Of a stretch of 64,000 bases of DNA, positions 12,347 through 24,007 are shown in pieces. The notes beneath the pieces are model-generated. The model was not told the DNA's origin. It saw only the letters and a program-made list of their open reading frames with translations, and searched no databases. How positions within the stretch are numbered: the first letter of the stretch is position 1; the number at the start of each line of letters is the position of its first letter. The stretch covers positions 6,730,649 to 6,794,648 of the forward strand of contig NW_025062477.1 of the NCBI RefSeq assembly GCF_000002995.4, given 5' to 3'. Origin of the DNA: Brugia malayi (lineage: Eukaryota; Nematoda; Chromadorea; Rhabditida; Onchocercidae). Made by a program: the position numbers and the translations under genes.

Positions 12347-15300
12347 TCGTTATTAAGGGAGTTTAAAAGCGTATTGAACGATTTGCAAGGCTTTATCCCG
12401 CAGGAGAGCACACATAATGGAGGGCAGTGTGCCCTCTGCCCTTCTCCATCGCCTGAGGAACCTTTCTGATCGATGGCGACACTGGGAGGACTGCTTGATA
12501 TGTCGCTGCACTCGATCTGATCTGATTTCATCCCATCCCATACAGTTGTAGGTACTGTTTTCTATGCTCCCCATTTATCAGACGTCCTTTCTGATCACTT
12601 CCCTGTGTCACCAACCGACGATATAGAGATGACACGTGTAGAAGAGCCATCACGTATCATTGTTTTATTCATTGGTTAAGAAACCCGCATGATGACCCGA
12701 TCATTGGTGATAGTAGTCTTCAATATGACATGAGATGCGAAACGCGTAATTAGTAAATAAATGAAGTAATAAGTAGAGACCAAAGTACACATAAGTCAAA
12801 GATTGCCGTTGTCTTTTTACTTTATTACTTTGCTGTACTCTGACATAAGTCATGTTTGCTGTTTGCTCATCTTGTGATCAGATACTCGACTCATATGCTG
12901 CGGACTCTGTCTCCATACCTTAACGGTCTAATTTTCCTAACATTTTCCCTTTTGTAAATGTGATAACTGACCATTTTCGGTGTATAATTTCATTTTTCAG
13001 TTGCTTGCTAAAATTTAAACACAACTCACATCATTAATTTTGCAGATGTGTACACGGAAAGTTTGCAGTCAATTTTTTTAATGTCAAACTTAGCCTAATT
13101 AAAGCTACAAAGCTTTTGAGATACGTAATATGACATATAATTCAACATCGTCTATATAAATGAGTTGGTGCTTATTTACGTAGCGCTTGAATATTTGAGA
13201 TTGTCGGTCATATTTTGTCTAGTTAAATTTCGGAACATTGTCAACGCGACCGATTCTATTCTAGCATATCAGTGTTATTATAAATCTCGGAGAGCTAATC
13301 TACCAAAGAAAATAATATTTCGGAACTCATTAGGATGGTCTGTGCAACTTTCTCGTTATCTCAATACATCACTTCTTATCAATCATATGGAATTGAACAG
13401 AATATCTCCCGTCATTCCCACTCCATTTTATCACCATGTCATCACTGCTATCACTATCTCGCAATCGTAATCATAATTATCACTGTGTACTCATTGTTAA
13501 CGTTCTTGTTATCAGTGCTATTTATTTATTGATAGCCGATAAACAAAAGCAACATCATCGGTTTTCAAGCATTGCACAGATACAAAATTTGACAATTTGA
13601 GAAAAGAATGTGAAATTCCGCACAAAAGAAAGCAAAATGAAGATATAATTGTGTTTCACTTGTCAATCATTCTGTGACGCGGCTAAAGGATGAATGGAAT
13701 GAAACGAAACAAAGATGAGAAGAGTGATGCAGAGTAGTCGATGAATCGCATTTGTCATTTATGGAATTCCCAAGTTTTAGTTAAATTGTAGGCTTCTTCA
13801 AGCAAAGTGGATTTGCAGATTTACTATGCAAATTATGCTTGTTATAAATTTTGCGTTTTGGAATACTTAAATTATCTGCAATACTTTACTAGAAGTTGAA
13901 GGATGAACTGCATGCCGAAACGCTGAATAAATGAAGGAAGCAGATATATACCGCTGTTTAGAGTGAAATTGTAAGAGAGCTGCATTTAAGAACTTTTGAG
14001 TCCGAAATATTCCCCCCTTCATCAAGAGAAATAGTCATTTAACGGTAAAGCATAAAGTGCAGCATTTAATGGTTGAATATTATCGCCGTTATTAATGGCC
14101 TAAATATTTTTTGGATACTTCTGACTTATGTAAAAGTTGAACTGAACATTGTTTTTTAATATACTCAGAAAAAGCCTATTGCGTTTGTCTTTTTTCTGGG
14201 CACTCTTTTCTCCTCTACTCATCCGTACCATACTTACCAACTCACAACCTCCAGCTCGAAGTGCTATCTCACTTCGTTTTGTGTTAATATTAAACTGTAT
14301 TCATCTAAAACTTCTAAACTCTTAGAAATTGAATGTAAACTTTTTCAGCATTTAGCTTTCAACTTTTAAAAAGTTTCTATTGTTTGTCTGAATCCATTGT
14401 ATAAAGCGAAACTGTAAATTTTTAGCATTCCACAGCATGTTTTCTTGGGAAAATGGTAGAACAGTTTCTATTAGTTCAATTATGATTGTTGAACATTAAT
14501 TAATTAAAGTAAGCGATAAGTGATTTGCGGTTCGATGGACTGCTCTGTTGGTGCTCGACATGCCATTCTTGGCCGTTTAATGTGAATCAGTGGATGGTTG
14601 TGTTCTGAAAGGAAAAGTGTTGAAGATTTTACTGAGTACCTTTGATTAAAACAGAAGAGCATCCGATTGAATCTATCCAAAAATTGAAACGCATAAACCA
14701 TAAAAGGCAATTAGCTATGTGATATTTGAAAATTTCGGAAATTTGCTAGGAAATTAGAAATTAGTTACTCTACTTCATTTGACATTAACACCGTAGAAGT
14801 ATTGTTTCAAGGTTATAATCAATGAATCATACAGGTATTCAGATGGATTACAAATGAGAAGTATGGAAAGCAGGGGAATGTAGTGGACATACATTTTGTG
14901 ACAAAATTTTTATTTATTGTCGTCTTGAAAACTGCTTCAGTTTTCTTACAACTAATTTCAAATGTTAACTTTTAAAACCGTATTCTTAAACTTCTTGAGA
15001 TTTATGAAAAAACAAATTTAGATGAAACAGAATTTAGATGTGAATTTAGGATAATCCATCCATATATTTCGATGAAGTTTTAAATGACTGAACTTCGTAT
15101 AGTAACTGTGATATTTTGAAAATGGATATTTTGAATATTTTAAACTCACGTAGGTTCCTTCTGACTACGCCACACGAATAGAAAGTATGGAATGTCACGT
15201 TTTTTAGGACTATACTTTGTCTGAAAATGAAGTTTCAAAGCATGGTAATGATCACTTTTCCAATGTTTGTCTATATTTTTATTAGGGAAGATGTACATGT

Positions 15301-15364
15301 TTTTCTTTGTTTTGAAGTGAAAAATAAATTACACTGACATAACTTTCGAGTATTTTTTATTAGA

Positions 15365-15733
15365 AAGATAGCCAAGGCTAAGAGAAGGAAGAGTAATTTG
15401 GTCTTCGGTCGATTTACAAAGCAAGAAATGGACGTTGCGCAAGTGAAGAAGGCGAGTTTTTTTAATTCATACATGGCTGTATATGATAAGTTGAAGATGG
15501 AGAGCGATGAAATTATTGTTAGGGAAAATAAGCAAATATTTCGTTTAATCAAGAAAAACTTTTTGGATTTTAATGTCGCAAATATTCATTCCTTTTTGAT
15601 GATCCATGTATTATTCATTCCTTTTCATGAACACCAAACTGCTACTATACTTTTTTCTTCTGCGATTTTACAAGTCTTTTCAAAAATGAATGATTACAAT
15701 TTGAAGACGAATTTAATAGCATTGCAGTCATGA
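15365..15733 (+). other. Orphan exon-like open frame
   Basis: An open frame of 122 codons after a TTTTTATTAG acceptor-like site at 15354-15363; the first ATG in frame is 15428. The left half is basic and looks coding (KIAKAKRRKSNLVFGRF, then MDVAQVKKASFFNSYMAVY); the right half becomes hydrophobic and less convincing. No family was recognised and no partner exons were found. It may be one exon of an unseen gene, a decayed gene fragment, or chance. Confidence 0.2.
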
Positions 15734-17268
15734 AATCGTCACTGAAAATCAGTAAAGAAATTGAGAATAAATTAATGCATACATTGATTCAGTTTTCATT
15801 TTGTTATTTTCAAAACAAAAACAATAAGGGAAAAAAACTAAATGGGAAACATACGTTTTAAATCAAACTAAAATTGGTTTCTGCAATATTCATAAATCAA
15901 ATTTATCAGGAAAATTTAATTTTCAATACCGAATGATTAATTAGCTGTCACTGATTAATACTGCCACAATGAATGATTCATGAGCTGAAGTGCCTTTTCA
16001 ATTTATATAATCATTTAAAAAAAGAAATTAAAAATATATCAAGCCATATTGGTCTTAGAAATAAAAAACTGATTGACTGTTGACGCCTGACAATGCATTT
16101 GTGTGATATTGGTGGCGCAGCGCAGAGAAGAAAGTGCAACCTCTGTAAGTTTTATATCAAGCAAAGGGAATTATTGACCAGCACAGCTGGTGACACATAT
16201 CGGTGACACGCACATACAGATACTTTAACAAGACCACATCGCATGTATCCATTTAAATTTGTCATCGACTGGCACTTGATAAAAGAGAAAGTGAGCATTT
16301 TCTCTAAGACATTCTCTCTGTCTGTCCTCCTTTTCTTTCTCTCCCTCTCTCGAAATAAGTTCCAATCAAATTTGTGAAATGTCCACCAAACTAAATTACA
16401 TAGTTATCATTAAGTGAAACAGGAAAAATATCGAAGACAGGACTAGATTGCGATTAAATTAGAGCATCTTCCAGCACTTCTCCAATGCCTCACTAAATTT
16501 TGATTCAATTTAATTTTGTGTAATGAATGGAATACAATGATGTGATTGTGCAAGAAACTGAGTTCAGAATAGAAACAAATTGTTCGACAATTACTGTAGA
16601 AACATTCTTTCATTGAATCAATCATTATGACAAAATTTGTGAAACGAAATGAGTAAAATTCAATTGAATGAGCGTAGTATTCATAATTCATAATATCGCA
16701 ACGATTTCTAAACAGTGTATTTGTCATCAATACTGTCCGTTATTTGGTGTTAAGAAAAGCATTTATTAGTTTTAAATAATATATTTCTACATCACAGCAT
16801 GTTTGATTATTTCCTAAATAACAATGATAATGATTTACTGATAATGATAGTGACAAGCAATGTTGATTCATTGAGAAGTAGAAAGTAAGTTTGAAAAATT
16901 AATTAGTTTATGAGTCTAAGAATTAGACGATAAGACCGCACTTTTTCTCCTCCACAAAGGAAGTAAAAAAAAGTGGGCAAGATTATTTAAGATATATATG
17001 ACTTTCATTTCAATTATTTGCTGTTTCCATAGTGATGCTGAAATATTATATCAGAGCTGACAACTATTCAGATATTATTAATGCTTTCAGTTGTATATAT
17101 TTCTAAATCAATTCAAGAAAATTATTAACTTTTATTTTTTTTTAACAAATTTATTTCAAAAACTCACTTAATCTATTTGAATCCCTCACAGATGGCACTC
17201 TCGTTATAATACAAATTTTCATCCGGGCAATTGTGATTTCAGATATTTCGACATCTACGACACGAGCA

Positions 17269-18152
17269 ATGAGTAATTTGGCTCGTCATGAGAGGTTATA
17301 TCAATTTATCAAGCATAAAGAAAGAGTACGTAAAACTTAAAATCTCACACTAAATTTAAATTCCAATTTGCATTACGCAATTTACAGATTTTACGCGTTA
17401 TAACTTATTATCTCATGATGAATTGCAAAATAATACTATTTGAATTTCTCTGATCTTTATCTATACCGCCTGTGCTTATATTGATCATTTAAAGACGAAT
17501 GCATCTTTTTCTTTGTCAAATCTTTAACTTTTTTTTTGATAATTCAAAATTAATTTACTCAGTTTACTAAGTCTTTAGCTATTTTCAAGATTCTCAAAGC
17601 GAAGCCTGTTGTCGAAAGCAGACCTCGATCCAAATCAATGCCAGCACGCCTAAAAATGTCATCACAAAAGGTTATTTTTTGCATAATTCATTCCTCAAAT
17701 TTTCAAAATATTTTATTGAAGTTTTTTAAACAGTAAGGAACCTTAGATAATAAATTTTTTAATTTTTGAACCTCTCTGATATTGTCGGAAACTTGAATTA
17801 TTCCTCCTGCAAATTTTATTACCTATCTAGACTCTCTTCGCTTGTCTATCAGTACGATACAGTAAACTTCAGGAATCAAAACTATTTTATTGATTCCTCA
17901 GTTTTGTCACGAACGAAATCGTTCCCTGAAACGTTAAGCTTGATTACTGGAACGATTCCACTAATCGGAATTTTTTAGCTTTCAATTACACTTTCGGTAA
18001 GTTTCCTTTGAAATGATCATTTCAAACCACTGTAGCACCATAACAATCTAACACTTTTATAGCGTGATGAAGAAAGAAGGATCCAAGCAGAAAACGAGCG
18101 CCTACTGAAGTCATTATTGAAAATATCGGAACGAAAACCGAAGTACTTCTAA
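17269..18152 (+). CDS. Short CFAP97-domain protein
   Basis: Exons 17269-17325, 17590-17670 and 18063-18152 join in frame to 75 aa. The core matches the CFAP97/Hemingway domain: KERILKAKPVVESRPR resembles the family's AKPxVDxxPP block, and RDEERRIQAENERLLKSL resembles its coiled IExENxxLL helix. Family proteins are linked to cilia and flagella in other animals. The protein is far shorter than most relatives. A splice acceptor (GATTTCAG) sits 27 bases before the ATG and the frame is open back to it, so the ATG may be first after trans-splicing, or an upstream exon may exist. The stop is 295 bases from the stop of ric-19 on the other strand. Confidence 0.7.
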
Positions 18153-18170
18153 CTTGATATTCCCAATCGT

Positions 18171-18176
18171 AATAAA
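18171..18176 (+). terminator. Poly(A) signal of the CFAP97-like gene
   Basis: AATAAA only 19 bases after the stop codon, implying a very short 3' UTR. Confidence 0.6.
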
Positions 18177-18446
18177 TTGTTTCATCTCATTTCAAAAATA
18201 GAATTTCAGAAAAAAAAAATGTTTCTTTTGATTTAAATGTGCATTTGATTCCCATAATGTGTGGGACAAATACATGGAGCATTCAACAGATGAAATGAAA
18301 AGTTTATCGTATTTTGGAATACTCTGTATTTCATTGCTCTATATGTGTATATAAAACTTGAGAGACCATTTAAGCTTATTCTTTTTATAAACATAAATGA
18401 AACATTTGAGATTCCGCAAGAAGTGGGAAGTTGGACCATTGCCAAG

Positions 18447-21400
18447 TCAACAATTTTTAAACACTTCACTACTATTGACTTCAGCTGTTTCAAGTTCTTT
18501 CAAAAATCCTTTCCAAACCTGTAAATTGGAACGCTGAGGTTTTATTGAACAAATCTAGAGTTACATTCAAAATTCAATTCAGACTTGAAGTCCCAGTGTG
18601 GAAATATAATTATTCCATTATTTTCCAATATTAAACTTACATCGAAATTCTGATCTGTTGAATCTGCGAACGGATTTGGGAAATCGCTTTCCATTGAAGG
18701 AAACTGCAGCAGCTGCGACGGTAGAGCTAACAATGACGAAGATGGCGGAACGGAAGATGAGGAATTTACTGAAACAGGTGCAGTTGTGCTTGTCGTTAGC
18801 TTTGACCAGTCAGATGCGAATGAGTTTACTCCAGAAGCATCATCATCCAAAGACAGTAAATCCATCAGATCGGTTGAACAGCGATCCACTAGAAATAAGT
18901 AGAACAATAAGCGACAAAATCAATTCATTTTTTCTGACATTGTTCTCTTAATAAAAGTGGTCACGATGGATCTGTGATGTCCAAAGGATTAAGAATGTTA
19001 ATCTCTTAAATTAGATTTTACGGCATTAAATTAGGATTTACAGCATCAAACTGTCGTAAATTTAATTTAATATGTAACGTATTTCAAGCCAAAATTCCAA
19101 TATCATTGTTAAATCTCAACATTCTTAATCCTGAGATCTTTCATTTTAAAATGTTATGAGACTAAAATATGAGATTTACTATTTCTATTTAACTTCCATC
19201 CTGGTGGAGGAGCTATGGATGGGAATGCAGTGCTTGATATTACATTCCCTGGTTCTGCTTTAACTGATATTAATGTTTGCATTGGTGTATCACTTGTTGG
19301 TTCAATGATATCTCCATTTTGACTTCCTTTTGGTAAGCCCAGTGGACTTTCTGTTCTATTGCTTAATAAATCGTGTCCGTTTAAATTCTCCAAATCTTGT
19401 AGCACTTGCTCCATTTCCTGTTCACAGTGATCGAGCTCAATTAAGCTGAAAGATATCGAAACATGATTACCACTTTTATCTGCAAAATTTTTTAAGGTTT
19501 GGTTAAAAATAGAATAGAAAAACCTTTTGCGTCCCCTTTCCATAGTTGTAATTTGGTCGTCATTCTCACAAGCAAACTCTTTTAAAGGTTCAAGCAGATC
19601 CTGCAAACTTATCAACTTATTTGTTGGAGAATTTATTCATCATTAATTTACTTATTGAATCTTCTGATTGGAAGCAACATTTGAAAAAATCCTTCGTTTC
19701 CTACAATGATAAAAATATGATGAGTAAAAGTATTCACAATTTAGGTTATAATTACCGTTAGTACTTCAAATTCGTAATGTTTACGACTAGACACAAAATC
19801 ATAAATCTTCTCATATGCCAGCGTTGTTTGTTCATAATAATTGTATAATAATTTCTGATACGATTCCAACAGCTGTCAAAGTATGTAACAGATTAAATTA
19901 TTAATCTGAATTATAAGTCGAATTAAAATGGGATGTGCAATTTTCTGAGTTATTCGGTATCATCAAAAATCATTAACACTGAATATTAATCTATCTGCAG
20001 AGCAACAATTAGTTTAAAATAATAGGATTTAATTATATTCATGTTTTTTTTTTGCAATCAGAAGGGAATAAGCTCAGCTATTTTTAAAAAATGGATTTCA
20101 ATAAGGATTTGAACAGGAAATTTATTTTCAAATAAGAATTGCTGAACTCGGAATAAGTCTCGCGAATCTCCAGGGCCTAGGCTTTGGAACCCATCTCCTT
20201 CCATATAAAGTGTAAAGATCATCTTTACTCAATATAATTATGAGCTTGTTACCCTATATAAGGATTTATTTCTTTTGCCTTGGTCAGTTTTTTGTACCAA
20301 TAAGTTATGATTCGGCTGCTCTCCCACATTCATTTAAATCTCTTAAGTTCTCCATCAATTTATTCATCTTGATCGCATTCGTAGATACTCTATGAAATTA
20401 TCAGTGTATTGTTGCACTTGTCTATCGCGTTACTAGCGAATAAAATCGTTACAACACACCTTCTACTCAATGCATTCATCTATAACAACTACAATAACAA
20501 ACAAGGAAGCATACTCTTGAGCATACGAAAGTCAAATTTGACTCTAAGCTACAACAGATGCCATAAGTTTCAAGGCAGAATGTTACAAGCATGTATGGAA
20601 TTGCTTCATTTAAGTATTTTGAAATTAGTCGCTTCTCTCTTCTCTACATTTGCCATATTTTATGTATGATATGAAATGGCTGCAGATTGAATCGTAACTG
20701 AATAAAATAGTTTGACGACCAGCTACTATCTCCAAAGTTACATCAAATAACAACCTTTGGAGAAAATGAGTTTCGAATAATGTTTTTTTTTTTTTCAATT
20801 TGAAAAATAGTTTTAGTTATACAATACCTGCGAAAATAAATTATAGCGACTAGCGACCAATAAATCAACTTTCTGAAGAGTATCCAATTTCAAACTATCC
20901 AGTTTCTCTTTATTTCGCCTAACAACATTTTGCGCTGTACGAAATTTTTCCAAAATATTTTCTGCGTCTGGGTCAAGCTGTAATATGAGAAAATCAGGAA
21001 GAGGAGAAAACATAGATGCATTAGCAGCATAAACGTTTGATATCCAGTCCGATCTTAGGAAACTAGTCGATAAGCTGCCAGGAAAATAAATAAGGCTTTA
21101 CCGAAATCACGCACGACTGAGAACTTCGCAAGACAAAGCAGTCCTTTGAATCCATAATATTGAGTGGAAGTAAAATAAAAATTGATTAACACTTAAGGAG
21201 TTCACTCTAGAAACATCTCAAGAGCTATTACCTCTTTACTCGTTTTCTTCATCCATAATAATGATCCTCTGTATCCAGTCCTAGCTTTTTCCGCAGCATC
21301 CACTGTATCCGAACAATCCAAGATGGCTCTTTCCGTGAAAACATGAAGCTCACCAAAGAATCGTAATAGAGGATTCCGGATTTGCAATCTAGCAATCAGT

Positions 21401-23768
21401 TTTTCTTTTTTTTTTTTTTAAACTGGTTCATAACAGCAGAAATTATCAGATTGGTATGTCAATAATCTTTTTTAAAAAATATAACACTAAAAAGGATCTA
21501 TTGCTAATTCAGCTCATAAAAAGTTACCCAGTTTTAGAAGAAGCAGAGAAATGACAGTTCCTTAAGTCTCCTAAAACCCAATCATAATCAGGAAAAAACG
21601 ATTTTGTTCAACAATTCAATGGTTATAAATTTAGATTTGAGAAGATATGTTTTAGAAATAACCTGTGATGAACTGAAAGCGCCAAAACTCTTGCAACAGC
21701 TATCATAATACGGCCAGCAGCAGTCGCTTCCGCACCACCATTTTCTTTCAACATTTTACTCAGTTTAAATTCCACTTGCACTAATTCTGAAGACAAGTTC
21801 CACTTTTTAATGGTAGCGCTTTTTAAGGGATTTCAAAATATAAGTCACACATATGAAAAAGGCATACTGCAAATAAAGTCTAGAAACAAACGTAGTAGTA
21901 TCAACAAGTTTTTAAATTTCTGATAAAAATTCTAATGCTGAAATCATAAAACACAAAAATGTTGAATAAATTATGACTGATTGATTTGGTTGTGGAAAAA
22001 ATACCGCTTAGATAATGCTGATAGTCATCGACACAGCAAAGCAGTTGGTCAGATGTTTCTTGAACGAACTGAAAGAGAGATATTTTTGTATCAAATTCCG
22101 CATCTGAAGCTAATAAATGCTCATCTTCCTGAAATTGAAATATTTTAAAGTTTCATTTAAATTTATGGCCAAATTTTAAAATGCTCCTTGAGCATTACTA
22201 TTTGCAGTCAAGTAAACCATCACTAACCTTTTTCCCCAGTTTCTTCCTGATTAATTGTTTAGCTGTCCAATACTGCTGGCGCATTTTATCCAATGCTGGC
22301 TCATCAAATCGATCCACAAAGCGATCGAAATTTAAACCGCTAAAATTAAGCGCCAATATTATTTATTTGTTATTATCATTATTATTACTATTATTATTAT
22401 TTATTTATCTATTTATTGTTGTTATTTATTGATTTATTATTATTATTATTACTATTGCTAATTATCATTATTGTTACTACTAATAATAATTATTGCTGTT
22501 ATTATTAATATTAAAAAAGCAAAAAATTGCTTGGTAGTCGATTCGTAATGACGTGTATAAGCCATTGTTGCTACCATACAACTTTCAGTTCTTGCATGAA
22601 ATTTCGAATTTACATTATCCAATGAATTTTTTCGGAAGCCCCTAAATTTGCATTACGAGTGTTTTAATCGACGATGATGTAAATTAAATTATTAAAACAT
22701 TGATAACAATGATAATACCATTTTTACATTTCAATGGAACTATACTTTACTACTTTATGACTATCCATTTGTTAACAATTATTTACAAAATGAAACTCCC
22801 TCTAATACTCTTCAGTCGATGACTTTTATTTGTACCAAATTCTCCTCCCAACTCTACTTCACATTTTTGGGTTTACATTTTTCGTTTATGTATTTAACTT
22901 CTAATCACATAATTTTCCGATGTCCTTAAACACACTTCATTTCTATTAGCAGTCTCTTGCAATCGAGTGAAGCATATTTTAGTTGTGCAATAAATATCTT
23001 CACTTTCTCATGAAACTTATTCCTCTATGAGCATTATAAGTTTTGATTAGTCACAACGATCCAAGCAGACAAATATGGAAGTACAAAAATGGTAAAATGG
23101 CAGAGTTGAAACGTTTCAGTAATGAAATATTAGTTTAAGTAAAAAGTCCGCGTAAAAAGAAAACATCACAGTGTTATTCAATGATACATAAAGAATATTA
23201 GTGACATTCAATAGCTTTCTTAGAGACGGTGAGAAGATCGAACTGTCAATTGGATTTCAAAATCAGTTTGATATCAAGCTTCATATCTCCGTAATAAAAT
23301 TAAGAGTTGAGGTTGTGGAATTAACACAAATCAGTGCAAATGTTTATGAATCCGAAAATGTCCACACTGGTGGAGCACTAATAGCTAGATATATATCGAT
23401 TATAATAACATGCAAAAATGACGACGGAACGACCATGGCAAAGTGAAGAGCAAAGAAGCAGTAGAATGACTGACTCATTGATGACAATGATGGCATAAGC
23501 AGTGTTGGTTGTAAGCATTAGCTAAATATGGCTAAGGTAGGCTGTTTCTAGTATCTTCCTTTCCCACTTCTTCATTTATTTGTTTCCCCTCCCTTCCCCT
23601 CGAATTATCCCCTGTCTAACAACAAACTAATTTGTGAAGTGACGTCATCCTCAGTTGTCATCTAACGGAAGAGATATTTGCAGTGTAGTACGGAATAATG
23701 TACAGTATAGAGAAGAATATGTGCTACTAGATGGTGACAATCCTGCCACCGTACCTCTGTAGTTGCAT
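18447..23768 (-). CDS. ric-19: ICA69-family arfaptin-homology protein
   Basis: ICA69/RIC-19 proteins bind the Golgi and act with Rab2 in dense-core vesicle maturation. Minus-strand exons: 23768-23755 (candidate), 22339-22228, 22128-22005, 21786-21663, 21388-21232, 20977-20828, 19872-19756, 19600-19524, 19445-19180, 18888-18641, 18518-18447; 486 aa in all. The arfaptin-homology (AH) BAR domain fills roughly residues 15-270. MRQQYWTAKQ, EDEHLLASDAEFD, AGRIMIAVARVLAL, RLQIRNPLLRF, GYRGSLLWMKK and LQKVDLLVASRYNLFSQ match human ICA1 position for position. The tail keeps the late ICA69 region with DLMDLLSLDDDASG and ends VWKGFLKELET. The 14-base first exon (ATG plus AG|GTACGG donor, correct phase) is only a candidate. 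One intron holds the second 377-bp repeat. Possible alternative splicing is described under findings. Confidence 0.93.
20145..20165. repeat. 21-bp segment shared with 9915-9935
   Basis: Exact second copy of the 21-base left segment, here about 35 bases from the main repeat body and inside a ric-19 intron. Confidence 0.7.
20201..20577 (+). repeat. Dispersed 377-bp repeat, copy 2, in a ric-19 intron
   Basis: Near-identical to 10255-10631 and in the same orientation. It has the same TATATAAGG box and AATAAA (20439-20444). It lies within the ric-19 intron 19873-20827, antisense to that gene. Flanking sequence differs from copy 1 immediately after 20577, so the pair is a dispersed repeat and not a large segmental duplication. 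Confidence 0.75.
22353..22512. repeat. (TTA/ATT)n low-complexity tract
   Basis: About 160 bases of degenerate TTA, ATT and ATTT units in the first ric-19 intron. Confidence 0.8.
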
Positions 23769-24007
23769 ATTATGGTGAACGGGTTAGGACATCAGAGCGA
23801 GTCTACCGTGATGCATTTTTTCACGGAGGAACGTGGTGGGGTGCGTTAAAATCGGAGTCCGATAACTTGTTGAGGACGACGAGGGGATTATTGGGTGAGA
23901 TACAGAACTTCTTTGGGAGCTGGTTTCTCATCTAGTACAACTATGCTTGTCGTTCTATTAACGCATAAAAATAATGGATTCATAAAATTCTAATTTGGAA
24001 ATTTCAG
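23769..24007. promoter_or_regulatory. Divergent intergenic region, ric-19 / SNIP1
   Basis: If the candidate ric-19 start is right, only 239 bases separate the two divergent starts, so both promoters must lie here or in first introns. The SNIP1 ATG follows directly on an ATTTCAG acceptor, a pattern expected for spliced-leader trans-splicing (inference). No specific factor site was recognised. Confidence 0.4.

Larger units (their letters stand above)
9362..17268. other. Large gene-poor interval
   Basis: Nearly 8 kb without a gene that can be supported. It holds an LTR-like repeat copy (10255-10631), a higher-GC patch (about 12050-12660) with a CA/TA tract, and one exon-like open frame (15365-15733), each listed separately. 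The left end should include the I-BAR promoter; the right end leads into the CFAP97-like gene. No tRNA, rRNA or spliced-leader RNA gene was recognised by eye. Confidence 0.5.

Noticed and set aside
23201..23446. 81-codon frame in ric-19 intron 1 (plus strand)
   Set aside because: It starts at GTG with no in-frame ATG and no family; I could not find splice partners.
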